A DNA stretch of 64,000 nucleotides, taken from an uncultured Cohaesibacter sp. (GTDB lineage Bacteria > Pseudomonadota > Alphaproteobacteria > Rhizobiales > Cohaesibacteraceae). This document shows positions 15,365 through 24,865 of the stretch, one piece after another. Location: positions 1,555,001-1,619,000 of the forward strand of contig NZ_OY782764.1 of the NCBI RefSeq assembly GCF_963678225.1, written 5' to 3'. Position numbers and translations under genes: made by a program. Position 1 is the stretch's first letter; each line of letters opens with the position of its first letter. The notes under the pieces were generated by a model, which made no database searches, had not been told where the DNA came from, and was given only the letters and a program-made list of their open reading frames with translations.

Positions 15365-16366
15365 ATGTGGAAATATTGCCTTATTCTTTACAGCTTGCTT
15401 CTCGCCCCGGCCTATGCGCAAGAGGTCGATATGCCAAAGCTCGTCACCAATGTGGTGAATGAGCATATTCTGCCCGGTTACGAACGCCTTGCGACCAGCT
15501 CGGCGGCTCTTTCCAAAGCGGTCGAGACCAGTTGCCCGGACGAACTGGATGCGGTGAAGGTGGCCTATAATGAGGCTTTTGATGCCTGGATGGGTGTCAG
15601 TCATCTGCGCTTTGGGCCTTCTGAAGAAAATAACCGCGCCTTTGCGCTGGCCTTCTGGCCCGACACAAGGGGCTTTACGCCCAAGACCCTTGCAAGCCTG
15701 CTCACAGACAATGATCCGGCCATTCATGATGCGAAAAAATTCAAGACGGTGTCTATCGCCGCGCGGGGCTTCTACCCGATGGAATTCCTGCTCTATGACA
15801 CCCAGTTTACCGAGCAACCCGCCCCTCAACGCTGCGATCTTATGGCGGTCATGGCAAAGGATATCGCGGATAATTCTGCGGCCATCTTGAGGGATTGGCA
15901 GGCAGGCTACGGCGAGATGATGATCAAGGCTGATAATGATATCTACCGCGCGCCCGAAGAAGCGGTACGCCAGCTCTATACAGCGCTTACGACCGGCCTG
16001 CAGTTCACCGCTCAAACGCGCCTTGGTCGCCCGATGGGCAGCTTTGAAAAGCCACGCCCTAACCGCGCCGAAGCCCGACGCTCCGAGCGCTCACAGCGCC
16101 ATGTTCTGCTCTCGCTTCAGGCAAACCGTCAGTTGGCCTCGCTTCTCTCGGAAAATGACGAGGATATTGATCGGGGCTTTGAGCGCGCGATCCGTATTGC
16201 TGAAGAGCTGGACGACCCTGCCTTTGCTGGCGTCGGATCAATACAGGGGCGCATTCGCGTGGAGGCGTTGCTGGGCGCCATCACGCTCACCAATGATCTC
16301 GTGGCAGAGTATCTGGGGCCGAAACTGGGTATCTCTGCCGGCTTTAACGCACTGGATGGAGACTGA
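15365..16366 (+). CDS. second imelysin family protein, altered metal motif
   Basis: A 333-residue protein with a signal peptide (AYA-QE, residue 19) and one imelysin domain. The position of the GxHxxE motif reads GFYPME (135-140): the histidine is replaced by tyrosine while the following FLLYD is kept. Family members at this operon position are often annotated simply as imelysin. Loss of the His suggests different metal binding or a structural partner role to the upstream IrpA-like protein. It sits between the di-haem protein and the DUF1513 gene with almost no spacing. Confidence 0.88.
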   Translation: MWKYCLILYSLLLAPAYAQEVDMPKLVTNVVNEHILPGYERLATSSAALSKAVETSCPDELDAVKVAYNEAFDAWMGVSHLRFGPSEENNRAFALAFWPDTRGFTPKTLASLLTDNDPAIHDAKKFKTVSIAARGFYPMEFLLYDTQFTEQPAPQRCDLMAVMAKDIADNSAAILRDWQAGYGEMMIKADNDIYRAPEEAVRQLYTALTTGLQFTAQTRLGRPMGSFEKPRPNRAEARRSERSQRHVLLSLQANRQLASLLSENDEDIDRGFERAIRIAEELDDPAFAGVGSIQGRIRVEALLGAITLTNDLVAEYLGPKLGISAGFNALDGD

Positions 16367-16367
16367 T

Positions 16368-17459
16368 ATGCCTGATCGCCGCTCATTTATCACCGGCCTG
16401 TTCGCTCTTGGCCTATGCCCGTCTGTCACCTGGGCCGACGCAGGCAGTCCGGCCTTCTTGTCTGCCGCCCGCAAGCCCGATGGAGCCTATGCCCTGTTCG
16501 GCATTTCAGAGCAGGGGCGTACCATTTTCGAAATTGCCCTCCCCGGGCGCGGTCATGCCGCCGCCGCTCACCCAAAGCGGCCAGAAGCCGTGGCATTCGC
16601 CCGCCGTCCGGGCAATTTCGCCATGGCGCTTGATTGCCGTAATGGTGAAACCAAGGCCGTGCTCCATTGCCCGAAGGGACGCCATTTTCAGGGGCACGGA
16701 GCCTTCTCGGAAGATGGCAGCCTGCTCTATACGGCCGAGAATGATTATGATCATGCACGGGGTGTCATCGGCATCTGGAATGCTGATCAGGGCTACAAGC
16801 GTGTGGGCGAATTCGCGTCCCATGGCGTCGGTCCGCATGATTTAAAGCTTATGCCCGACAAGAAGCATCTGGTGATCGCCAATGGCGGCATCGAAACCCA
16901 CCCCGATAGCGGACGTGAGAAGCTCAACATCCCCACGATGAAGCCCAATCTTGCCTATGTCACGCTTGATGGAGCACTGGTGGAGATGGTGGAGTTGCCG
17001 CAGGCAATGCACAAAAGCTCGATCCGCCATCTCAGCCTTGGGTCCGATGGCACCGTGGCCTTTGCCATGCAGTGGCAAGGCGACATCAACAACGCGCCGG
17101 CCATGCTGGGCCTGCACAAGCGCGGCGAAGAAGCCCGCCTGCTTGAAGCGCCAGACAATGAACAGCGCGTGCTGCAGGGCTATGTAGGCAGCGTGGCTCT
17201 GGATATGGAGCAGAAGCTGCTGGCCGCTTCGTCCCCGCGTGGCGGTGTGGTGCATCAGTTCGACACTGATACCGGCGAATTCTTGGGTGCGATCCATGAA
17301 GAGGATGTTTGCGGTCTGGCCATTCGCGATCACAAACTTGTCCGCACCAGCGGCATGGGCATCGTCTGTCTCTCTGAAGATATGGCGGGCACCCAGATGG
17401 ACAAGATGCGCGTCACTCATCGCTATCAATGGGACAATCATCTGATCCCCATTGGCTAG
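16368..17459 (+). CDS. DUF1513 family Tat-exported beta-propeller protein
   Basis: A 363-residue protein whose N-terminus (MPDRRSFITGLFALGL) has a twin-arginine signal. The body is made of repeated strands with HGVGPHDLKLMPD and VAFARRPGNFA segments, consistent with a WD/NHL-like propeller (DUF1513). It is the last gene of the imelysin operon, starting 2 nt after the previous stop, and is followed by a bidirectional terminator. The start at 16368 is fixed by the Tat signal; the frame stays open far upstream. Its biochemical role is unknown; an iron-related role is inferred from context. Confidence 0.88.
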   Translation: MPDRRSFITGLFALGLCPSVTWADAGSPAFLSAARKPDGAYALFGISEQGRTIFEIALPGRGHAAAAHPKRPEAVAFARRPGNFAMALDCRNGETKAVLHCPKGRHFQGHGAFSEDGSLLYTAENDYDHARGVIGIWNADQGYKRVGEFASHGVGPHDLKLMPDKKHLVIANGGIETHPDSGREKLNIPTMKPNLAYVTLDGALVEMVELPQAMHKSSIRHLSLGSDGTVAFAMQWQGDINNAPAMLGLHKRGEEARLLEAPDNEQRVLQGYVGSVALDMEQKLLAASSPRGGVVHQFDTDTGEFLGAIHEEDVCGLAIRDHKLVRTSGMGIVCLSEDMAGTQMDKMRVTHRYQWDNHLIPIG

Positions 17460-17479
17460 ACGAGGAGAGCGAAGCACAT

Positions 17480-17511
17480 AAAAAAGGCGACCGGATCTGG
17501 TCGCCTTTTTT
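17480..17511. terminator. bidirectional terminator
   Basis: Perfect 13-base arms (A-run plus GGCGACC, and GGTCGCC plus T-run) around GGATCT. It lies between the end of the imelysin operon (+) and the convergent cydC (-) and can serve both. Confidence 0.92.
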
Positions 17512-17541
17512 GTTTCAGTCTGAGGGGCCGCGTCAAATGCG

Positions 17542-19206
17542 TTATGCACGCTCGCTTAGCACCAACTGCTTGTCCATGCGCTCAAGGGCTGCGCTGTTGT
17601 GCGTGATAAGCAAGATGGTGCGGTCTGTTTCATCGTCCAGAATCCGGTTGAGGATTTCCCGCTCCATCTGCGGATCAAGCCCTTCACCCGGTTCATCCAG
17701 AACCAGAATGGGCGCCGGGGAGAGCAGGGCGCGGGCAATGGACAGCCGCCGGATCTGTCCGCCGGAAAGCGTGCCGCCTGCTTCGCCGACAAAGCTATCA
17801 AGCCCCTCTTCCTGCGCGGCCACATAATCGGATAGCTGCACCTGATCAAGCACCTTATTGAGCATGGTGTCGCTCGCGTCCGGATTGGCCACCAGCAGAT
17901 TGCCCTTGAGGGTGGAGTTGAACAGATGCGGCTTTTGCGGCGCCACGGCAAAATGCGCTCGCAAGCTTTCCGCACTGAAGCGGCTATATGGCTGCCCGTC
18001 GATGAGAATTTCTCCGCCGGAGAGCGGCCAGAAGCCAACCAGTGCGTTGATGATGCTCGACTTGCCAATGCCTGAAGGGCCGACGATGGCAACCCGTTCA
18101 CCCGGCGCAACTGAAAGGCTGAGCTGGTCAAAAGCACTTGGGGCGCCTTCTTCATAGGCAAGGCTCACGGCCTTGAGTTCCAGTGAAGGAGTTGCCGTCG
18201 GCTTGATGTCGATGGCCTCTTCGCTCCATGCGGAAATCCCTTTGGGCTCCTGATCCGTCAGGCCAAACAGGCGCTTGGCTGCAACCTGCGTTTCGATGAA
18301 AGCGCGGATGGCAACGGGCAGGGGCACGATGACCTCGAAGCTCGCCATGGCAAACAGCATCAGCATCGGCAGGATCGGGCCTTCAAAGCTGCCGTCGCTG
18401 ACTTTGGGAATGATGAACCAAAGAGCCGCGAACATGGCAAGGCTGGCCGCAAGGGTCAGCGCGCTTTGCGACGCGGCCTGAAGCTTGGCAAGCCGCAACT
18501 GGCTGGCGCATAGGCCGCTCGATTGCGCTTCAACCGTCTGGCGGTAATCATCATCGCGGCCATAGACCAGCATTTCGCGCAGGGCCTGTTGCCCTTCCAC
18601 CAGCGTGGACCGCATCTGGGCCGATTTTAGCACCTGATCGCTGGCAGCCTTGCGCCCGAAATGGTGAATGAGCCATGGGATCAGGATGCCACCAAGGAAA
18701 TAGAGCACGATCAGCGATAGGGCCAAGCCAGCGGAGAAATAGCCGGCAAAGAAGCAGAAAATGGGCACCGCAATGAGAGCAACCAGCGAAGGCACCAGAA
18801 CACGCAGATAGAAATTCTCCAGTGTGGTGATATCCGCCCCGATCCGCGAGAAGACATCGCCGCTTTTCATGCCCTGCAAACCGGCGGGAGCCAGCGGTTC
18901 CATGCGGTCATAAAACCAGCGCCGCATCTCGGCTACCAGCCGGAGGGTTGCCTCATGGGTAACGAGCCGCTCGGCATAGCGCCCGACAGTACGGGTGATC
19001 GCCATGGCGCGGATGATGGCCGCCGGAGTGAAATAATTCATGGTCACGCCAGCCAGTCCGGCCAGCGCCATGGCGGCAATGAACCAGCCGGAAATGGACA
19101 TCAGGATCACATTGGCCAGCGCCGTGATCAGCGAAAGGAAAACCCCAAGGATGATCCAGCCGGTCCAGGGACGCATCAGCCCGAGCAATTTTTTGAACTC
19201 AGCCAT
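17542..19206 (-). CDS. cydC: thiol reductant ABC exporter subunit CydC
   Basis: A 554-residue half-transporter: six membrane helices (about 10-310), then an ATPase domain with Walker A GPSGIGKSS and the signature LSGGQIRRLSIARALL. With CydD it forms the exporter of glutathione/cysteine to the periplasm needed for cytochrome bd assembly. The start is set at MAEFKKLLG (19206), with GGAGG 6 nt upstream and an 8-nt overlap with cydD; the upstream in-frame start at 19266 lies inside cydD. Ends next to a bidirectional terminator. Confidence 0.93.
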   Translation of the reverse strand: MAEFKKLLGLMRPWTGWIILGVFLSLITALANVILMSISGWFIAAMALAGLAGVTMNYFTPAAIIRAMAITRTVGRYAERLVTHEATLRLVAEMRRWFYDRMEPLAPAGLQGMKSGDVFSRIGADITTLENFYLRVLVPSLVALIAVPIFCFFAGYFSAGLALSLIVLYFLGGILIPWLIHHFGRKAASDQVLKSAQMRSTLVEGQQALREMLVYGRDDDYRQTVEAQSSGLCASQLRLAKLQAASQSALTLAASLAMFAALWFIIPKVSDGSFEGPILPMLMLFAMASFEVIVPLPVAIRAFIETQVAAKRLFGLTDQEPKGISAWSEEAIDIKPTATPSLELKAVSLAYEEGAPSAFDQLSLSVAPGERVAIVGPSGIGKSSIINALVGFWPLSGGEILIDGQPYSRFSAESLRAHFAVAPQKPHLFNSTLKGNLLVANPDASDTMLNKVLDQVQLSDYVAAQEEGLDSFVGEAGGTLSGGQIRRLSIARALLSPAPILVLDEPGEGLDPQMEREILNRILDDETDRTILLITHNSAALERMDKQLVLSERA

Positions 19207-20971
19207 GCTGCACCTCCGTGGATTTGCTTGCGAAGCTGGAACGCACCAGCCTCGCATAAGCGCCATCTTTCTCTATCAGCGCATTGTGGGGGCCCATTTC
19301 CGCGATTTTTCCCTGCTCCAAGACGAGAATGACATCTGCCTGCTCGATTGTGTGCAAGCGGTGGGCGATGGTAATCGTCGTTGCGCTTTGCTCCAGAGCC
19401 TGAAGCGCATTCTGGATTCTGGCTTCATTCTCGCGGTCAAGATGTGCCGAGGGTTCATCAAGCAGCACCAGCGGCGCGTTGCGCAAGAGGGCTCTGGCAA
19501 TGGCGATCCTTTGAATTTGCCCGCCGGAAAGCCCTGCACCTTTTTCGTTGAGCTGATGGTTATAGCCATCGCTCAGCCCCGTGATGAAGTCATGAGCCTG
19601 TGCCAATTTGGCGGCGGCCTCAACGGCTTCCGTCCCCGCATCGGGCTGTCCATAGCGGATGGCATCAAGGATGGTGCCGGAAAAGAGTGTCGGCTTTTGT
19701 GGCACATAAGCCAACTGCGCACGCCATTCCGCGATCGGAAGAGTGGAAAGATCAAGACCATTGACCAGTATCTGGCCTTCACTTGGTTGGGCGAGCCCCA
19801 GAATCAGATCGATGATCGTGCTCTTGCCTGCTCCGGACGGGCCAACAAGAGCAAGGCTCTTGCCGGCAGCAAGCGAAAAGGAAACATCCTCAAGCGCACG
19901 AGACCCATCGGGATAGACAAAACCAACAGAACGGAATTCAAGCGAAATGCCCTGCTTGATATCTGGCAGGGCATCAAGGGAGCCCTCTTTCTTTTCTGTG
20001 CCATCGTCCATTTCCATAACGGAGACCATTGTTTCGGCGGCCCCTACCGCTTCCATGCGGGCATGATAATGGGTGCCCATGTTGCGCAGAGGCAAATAGA
20101 AATCCGGCGCCAGCAGCAGAACATAAAAGCCGTCAAAGAAGGTCATGTTGCCATAAAGCAGCCGAAAACCGATGAACACGGCGATAATGGCAATGGAAAC
20201 CGTGGCAAAGAATTCCAGAACCAGCGAGGAGAGAAAGGCCACGCGCAACACACTCATCGTGGTGCGGCGATAGCTCTCGGCCATGCGCGAAACGGTTTCC
20301 GCTTCCCGACGTGAAGCGTTGAAAAGCTTGAGCGTCGTCAGACCCTGAATCATGTCAAGGAAATGAGCGGAAAGTCGCGCCAATTTGCGCCACTGTTTCT
20401 GGTTGAGCCGCTCGGTGCCCTTGCCGATGAGGATCATGAAAACGGGAATGAGCGGTGCGGTAACCACCATCACCACCGCCGACAGCCAGTCTCGCGTGAG
20501 GGTAACCGCCAGAATGGCGAAAGGCAGCAGAACCGTCATCACCATTGCGGGCATATAGCGGGCGAAGTAGCCTTCCAGCGCTTCGATGCCTTCGGTCAAT
20601 GTGGTGACCTGATCTCCAACTGCATTTTCGCTGCCGCGCTCAAGGATAGGGCCCTTGGCAATGAGGCGCGTAAGCAGATCCTTGCGCAATGTGTGCTTGA
20701 GATCAATGGCGGCTTTGAGAGCCAGACGCTCGGAAAAATAGGAAAGAACCGCCCTGAGCACAAACAGAATCAGCAGCGGTGGCAAGAGAAACAGCAGATC
20801 TGTAAGCGTTGCCTGATGTGTAAGAACTGAATCGACACAGAAGGCAATCACGCCCATTTGCACGATCAAAACGATGCCGGCAGCAAAGGAAAGTACAATG
20901 GAAAGATTGAGAGGCCGCCGGGCTCTGCGCGACTGGGCTTTGAGAAAGGCTGAAATGTGTTTCGTGGACAT
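19199..20971 (-). CDS. cydD: thiol reductant ABC exporter subunit CydD
   Basis: A 590-residue ABC half-transporter with an N-terminal six-helix domain (about 25-330) and a C-terminal ATPase containing Walker A GPSGAGKST, signature LSGGQIQRIAIARALL and Walker B LVLLDEPSAHLD. It is the partner of CydC. It lies downstream of cydABX and is separated from cydX by a hairpin. In many alphaproteobacteria cydDC precede cydAB; here they follow. Confidence 0.93.
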   Translation of the reverse strand: MSTKHISAFLKAQSRRARRPLNLSIVLSFAAGIVLIVQMGVIAFCVDSVLTHQATLTDLLFLLPPLLILFVLRAVLSYFSERLALKAAIDLKHTLRKDLLTRLIAKGPILERGSENAVGDQVTTLTEGIEALEGYFARYMPAMVMTVLLPFAILAVTLTRDWLSAVVMVVTAPLIPVFMILIGKGTERLNQKQWRKLARLSAHFLDMIQGLTTLKLFNASRREAETVSRMAESYRRTTMSVLRVAFLSSLVLEFFATVSIAIIAVFIGFRLLYGNMTFFDGFYVLLLAPDFYLPLRNMGTHYHARMEAVGAAETMVSVMEMDDGTEKKEGSLDALPDIKQGISLEFRSVGFVYPDGSRALEDVSFSLAAGKSLALVGPSGAGKSTIIDLILGLAQPSEGQILVNGLDLSTLPIAEWRAQLAYVPQKPTLFSGTILDAIRYGQPDAGTEAVEAAAKLAQAHDFITGLSDGYNHQLNEKGAGLSGGQIQRIAIARALLRNAPLVLLDEPSAHLDRENEARIQNALQALEQSATTITIAHRLHTIEQADVILVLEQGKIAEMGPHNALIEKDGAYARLVRSSFASKSTEVQHG

Positions 20972-21012
20972 TGAGGTCCCTGATTGTTCGGCCTTTATTG
21001 GCCCACATACGA

Positions 21013-21036
21013 CATGACCGGGCGGACCCGGTCATG
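21013..21036 (-). other. intercistronic hairpin between cydX and cydD
   Basis: Perfect 10-bp arms CATGACCGGG / CCCGGTCATG with a 4-nt loop, 31 nt after the cydX stop codon. No T-run follows on either strand, so an RNA-processing or mRNA-stabilising element is more likely than a terminator. Confidence 0.6.
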
Positions 21037-21066
21037 AAAAGGTTTATAATGGTTGAAAGGTGCTAA

Positions 21067-21174
21067 TCAAGTATCCTTTTCGTCATAGTTATCTTGGGCT
21101 TCATACCACATGACATTGATCACGCCGACGGAAAGGGCGGCAGTCAATCCAAGGATCCATGCAAAATACCACAT
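21067..21174 (-). CDS. cydX: cytochrome bd small subunit CydX
   Basis: A 35-residue single-span protein: MWYFAWILGLTAALS followed by GVINVMWYEAQDNYDEKDT. The N-terminal MWYFAWILG is the recognised CydX/YbgT signature, and the rest is one membrane helix with an acidic tail. GGAG lies 9 nt upstream of the ATG. It sits 22 nt after cydB, the usual place. CydX stabilises the haems of the bd oxidase. Found by reading the gap by eye. Confidence 0.93.
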   Translation of the reverse strand: MWYFAWILGLTAALSVGVINVMWYEAQDNYDEKDT

Positions 21175-21196
21175 TATTAGGTCTCCTTTCCGGTTC

Positions 21197-22354
21197 TCAG
21201 TAAGCCGAATGGCTGCGTGCTTCGATTTCGTCCATGGTGACACGGCCCCACATGCGCCAGTAGCACCAGATGGTGTAAAGCAGCACGATCGGCACGAAAA
21301 TCACAGCTGTCCAGAACATGACCGTCAGGGTCAGGTGGCTGGAGGTCGCATCCCAAACCGTCAAGGACGAATTCGGGCTGGTGGTCGAAGGCATGATGAA
21401 CGGGAACATGGACAGCCCCGCGGTGGAGATGATGCCAGTCATGCCCAGCGCGCTGAACAGGAAGGCAAAGCCACCTTTGCCAGCCTTGCTCATCAGAGCC
21501 ATCAGAAGCGGGCAGAGAATGCCAAGGGCCGGAGCCAGAATGGCGATCGGATAATTGCTGTAAATATTGAACAGCGCACCGGCTTCGCGAGCCACTTCCT
21601 TGGCAAGCGGGTTCGGCATGGCATCATAGGCTGGCTGGCTGACGATAACGAACCAGTTGAAGTTGCCTGCCCAGATCCACAGACCGGCAAGAGCAAACAG
21701 CACAGCCGTCGCAACACCGGCATAGAAGCCATATTGACGTGCCCGCGCAGCAACCACTTCATCGGCCCGCATCTGCAACCATGTGCTGCCGTGTCCGGTA
21801 AGCATGGCAACAGAGACCAGCCCGGCCAGAATGGCAAACGGGTTGAGCAACGGCAACAGGGCCCACAGGAACTTGGCGTCATAGGTCACACGCAGGAACT
21901 CGTCCAGATGGAACGGAACGCCCTGCAACAGGTTGCCGAAAGCAACACCGAAGATCAGGGAAGGGATGAAGCCACCGGCAAACAGCCCCCAATCCCATGC
22001 GTAGCGCCAACCCTGATTCTCAATCTTCGAGCGATAGTCAAAGCCTACCGGGCGGAAGAACAGGGCAAACAGCACCAGCAACATGGCTAGATAGAAGCCC
22101 GAGAATGCAGCTGCATAAACAGCCGGCCATGCAGCGAAGATGGCGCCACCGGCGGTGATGAACCACACCTGGTTGCCATCCCAGTGCGGGCCGACAGTGT
22201 TGATGATGATGCGGCGTTCCGGGTCATTCTTGCCGAGGAATGGCAACAAGGTGCCAACCCCCATATCCATGCCATCAGTGATGGCGAAGCCGATAAGCAG
22301 CACGCCTACGAGCGCCCACCAGGCAAATTTCAGGATTTCATAATCGATAATCAT
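21197..22354 (-). CDS. cydB: cytochrome bd ubiquinol oxidase subunit II
   Basis: A 385-residue inner-membrane protein with about eight helices. The N-terminus has the CydB hallmark GFAITDGMDMGVGTLLPF and the conserved WDGNQVW stretch lies near residue 57. It pairs with CydA to form the bd-type oxidase used at low oxygen or under stress. It lies 22 nt after cydA in the same operon. Confidence 0.95.
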   Translation of the reverse strand: MIIDYEILKFAWWALVGVLLIGFAITDGMDMGVGTLLPFLGKNDPERRIIINTVGPHWDGNQVWFITAGGAIFAAWPAVYAAAFSGFYLAMLLVLFALFFRPVGFDYRSKIENQGWRYAWDWGLFAGGFIPSLIFGVAFGNLLQGVPFHLDEFLRVTYDAKFLWALLPLLNPFAILAGLVSVAMLTGHGSTWLQMRADEVVAARARQYGFYAGVATAVLFALAGLWIWAGNFNWFVIVSQPAYDAMPNPLAKEVAREAGALFNIYSNYPIAILAPALGILCPLLMALMSKAGKGGFAFLFSALGMTGIISTAGLSMFPFIMPSTTSPNSSLTVWDATSSHLTLTVMFWTAVIFVPIVLLYTIWCYWRMWGRVTMDEIEARSHSAY

Positions 22355-22376
22355 CGCTTTTTCCTATCAGTGGGTC

Positions 22377-23963
22377 TTACTCAGCCGGAGCCAAAGACGA
22401 CGGCTTGGATTGTTCATGGTGATAGCGACCGGTATGGAGCGAGCTCGGGCCCAGTCGTGCAAACTTGAACATCAGCCACACTTCGATGACCAACAGGAAG
22501 GTGTAGAAGGCGAGGAAGCCGGTGAGCGAGAAGATCAGGTCTGCGATCGTCAGGCTGGATGCAGCCAAGAAGGTCGGCAGAACTTCACCAATGGCCCAGG
22601 GCTGACGGCCATATTCGGCCACGAACCAGCCAAGCTCGACAGACAGCCACGGCAACGGAATGCAGATGACCAAAAGTTTGAGCAGCCAGCGTTTTTCCTC
22701 AATCTGCTTTTTGGCAGTGTAGTAGAAGGAGAGGGCAAACAGTCCGAGCATGGTAAAGCCGAAGGCTACCATGATACGGAAGCTCCAGAACAGATATGGC
22801 ACGGACGGAATGGAATCTTCCACCGCTGCCGAAATCATCTCGTCGGTCGCATCCATAGGATTGTCGATATAGCGCTTGAGAAGCAGACCATAGCCCAGAT
22901 CTTCCTTATGCAGGTTGAAGACAGCCTTGGTTTCTTCAGACTTGTCACCGGCACGCAGCATGGTAAGCTTGTCATAGGCGATCATGCCTGAGCGAATGCG
23001 GGCTTCATGCTGTTCTTTCAGCTCGGAAATACCGATCACCTGCTTGTCCAGAGAGCGCGTGGCGATGAGGCCCATGACCCATGGAATCTCGATGCCATAG
23101 TCGACCCGCATTTCTTCATCATTCGGCCAGCCGATCAGGTTGAAGGCAGCTGGTGCTTCTTCGGTGTGGTATTCCGCTTCAATCGCAGCCAGTTTCACCT
23201 TCTGCACATCGCCCAGTTCGTAACCGGATTCGTCCCCCAGAACGATAACCGACAGCGCAGAGGCAAGGCCGAAGCCGGCAGCCACAGCAAAGGAACGTTT
23301 GGCAAAGGCCAGATCGCGACCCTTGAGGATATACCAAGCGGAAATGCCGATCACAAACATGGAAGCGGTGACATAGCCAGCGGCAACCGTATGCACGAAT
23401 TTCACCTGTGCAACCGGGTTAAGGACCACTTCTGCGAAATTGGTCATTTCCATGCGCATGGTTTCGGCGGAGAATTCCGAGCCGGCCGGGTTCTGCATCC
23501 AGCCGTTGGCAACCAGAATCCACAAGGCAGAGAGATTCGACCCCAAAGCGGTAAAGAAGGTCACCGCCAGATGCTGGCGCTTGGAAAGCTTGTCCCAACC
23601 AAGGAAGAACAGACCCACAAAGGTGGATTCAAGGAAGAAGGCCATCAGGCCTTCGATGGCAAGCGGCGCACCGAAGACGTCCCCCACATAATGGGAATAG
23701 TAAGACCAGTTCGTCCCGAACTGGAACTCCATTGTCAGACCGGTGGTCACTCCCAGAGCAAAGTTGATACCGAACAACTTGCCCCAGAATTTGGTCATGT
23801 CTTTATAGACTTCCTTGCCGGTCATCACATAGACCGATTCCATGATCACGAGCATCCATGTGATGCCCAGCGTCAGGGGAACGAAAAGGAAGTGGTAAAG
23901 CGCAGTGGCGGCAAATTGCCAACGCGACAGATTGACGAATAGATCGCCATAAATAGGTTCCAT
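22377..23963 (-). CDS. cydA: cytochrome bd ubiquinol oxidase subunit I
   Basis: A 528-residue catalytic subunit that oxidises quinol and reduces oxygen. Expected haem ligands are present: His24 ([11 protein letters not shown]), His191 ([11 protein letters not shown]) and Met398 ([11 protein letters not shown]). The GRQPW motif near residue 459 and a long Q-loop (about residues 250-390) place it in the L-type, E. coli-like group. It is first gene of cydABXDC. A TTGAT-N5-ATCAA dyad lies 12-26 nt upstream of the start codon. Confidence 0.96.
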   Translation of the reverse strand: MEPIYGDLFVNLSRWQFAATALYHFLFVPLTLGITWMLVIMESVYVMTGKEVYKDMTKFWGKLFGINFALGVTTGLTMEFQFGTNWSYYSHYVGDVFGAPLAIEGLMAFFLESTFVGLFFLGWDKLSKRQHLAVTFFTALGSNLSALWILVANGWMQNPAGSEFSAETMRMEMTNFAEVVLNPVAQVKFVHTVAAGYVTASMFVIGISAWYILKGRDLAFAKRSFAVAAGFGLASALSVIVLGDESGYELGDVQKVKLAAIEAEYHTEEAPAAFNLIGWPNDEEMRVDYGIEIPWVMGLIATRSLDKQVIGISELKEQHEARIRSGMIAYDKLTMLRAGDKSEETKAVFNLHKEDLGYGLLLKRYIDNPMDATDEMISAAVEDSIPSVPYLFWSFRIMVAFGFTMLGLFALSFYYTAKKQIEEKRWLLKLLVICIPLPWLSVELGWFVAEYGRQPWAIGEVLPTFLAASSLTIADLIFSLTGFLAFYTFLLVIEVWLMFKFARLGPSSLHTGRYHHEQSKPSSLAPAE

Positions 23964-23974
23964 GACAGCTCTCT

Positions 23975-23989
23975 TTGATGCTGTATCAA
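23975..23989 (-). promoter_or_regulatory. dyad just upstream of cydA
   Basis: TTGAT-N5-ATCAA resembles an FNR/FixK anaerobox, but the spacer is 5 nt instead of the required 4. It overlaps the leader close to the ribosome-binding site. Listed as a sequence feature; identity as an FNR site is doubtful. Confidence 0.25.
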
Positions 23990-24077
23990 CCCATTTGCAG
24001 GGGTTTGGTCCCGTAGCAGTCAGGATCCTGCAGTTTGGTCGATTGGTCAGTTATTAAGTGAACAGAATGTTGGGCGT

Positions 24078-24488
24078 TTAAAGAAGAGGGGGCGCGCGGC
24101 TGGTGCCAACGCGGGGAGAAAGAGACAGCGTCCCGTCAGAAGGGGCGGTTGGCCAGAAAACTGTTGTAATCGAATGGACTGGCCGCTCGCAAGGCTGTGT
24201 ATGATTATTGAAGCCAAGATCGTGCAGCGCTGTGAGGGCGCAGATTGCGCAGTCCTTTTCAAGAGTGGCCGGGGTCTCTTCGCCATCAAAAGAAACTGCA
24301 GCCAGGCCGTTGGCTGTACAGATGATTCCGAAATACATATCGTCACCCGTCGTGCCAGCTGCGGCTTCCGCGCTGGTGGACAGGTGAATGCCGAAGGCCA
24401 GAACCTGCAACCACATGGCACACAATGCGAGCAAAGTGATCGCTCGTTGGCTGCGCAGGCGTTTAAACAGGGTGGGTTTCTGGTTCAT
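24078..24488 (-). CDS. small exported protein, DUF2946-like
   Basis: A 136-residue protein with an N-terminal signal or anchor (LLALCAMWLQVLAFGIHLS, residues about 17-36). A Cys pair in DCAICALTALHDLGF, followed by a Pro-rich tail, resembles DUF2946 proteins, which often lie near copper genes. The start at 24488 (MNQKPTLFKR) gives a proper signal peptide; the longer in-frame start at 24584 does not. It lies 114 nt upstream of cydA on the same strand and could share its transcript. Function unknown. Confidence 0.6.
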   Translation of the reverse strand: MNQKPTLFKRLRSQRAITLLALCAMWLQVLAFGIHLSTSAEAAAGTTGDDMYFGIICTANGLAAVSFDGEETPATLEKDCAICALTALHDLGFNNHTQPCERPVHSITTVFWPTAPSDGTLSLSPRVGTSRAPPLL

Positions 24489-24865
24489 CGATCGTCGTTC
24501 GATTTCGTTTGAATTCTGAATGGTCTCGCATGCACATTGCGTGCGTCCGCAAAAGTGCATCTTGTATTCATATTTGAAAATCAAGAGCTTTTACATGGGG
24601 CATCTCGCCACACCCTGAACCGTTTCCCCAGTCTATCCCTAGTCTTGCCCTGCGAAAACACTGCGACTTATGGGATTTTGGTAGCATCGCTTTACCTCTC
24701 AAGTGGATATCGCTGCACAAAACAATTGCTTTGGCCTCTCTTGCGCCTCGCTCCTTAAAAATCTGCGCCCTTGAGGCTCATGCAACAGCCTGACGCAAGT
24801 TTGCTCGGTCATTTTGGATATCAATTGCGAACCCGATGCGACGAGCGCGCCAAAGCGAGGATTAA
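24489..24865. other. divergent promoter region before motE
   Basis: No convincing gene. It separates the DUF2946-like gene (-) from the motE operon (+) and must hold the first promoter of the flagellar cluster. No strong palindrome or known promoter consensus stands out. Confidence 0.5.

Noticed and set aside
23975-23989. FNR/FixK box before cydA
   Set aside because: The spacer is 5 nt rather than 4 and the position is too close to the start codon, so I do not call it an anaerobox.
24599-24865. Search for a sigma-54 or sigma-28 consensus promoter before motE
   Set aside because: No GG-N10-GC pair with proper flanks or clear sigma-28 elements could be identified by eye.
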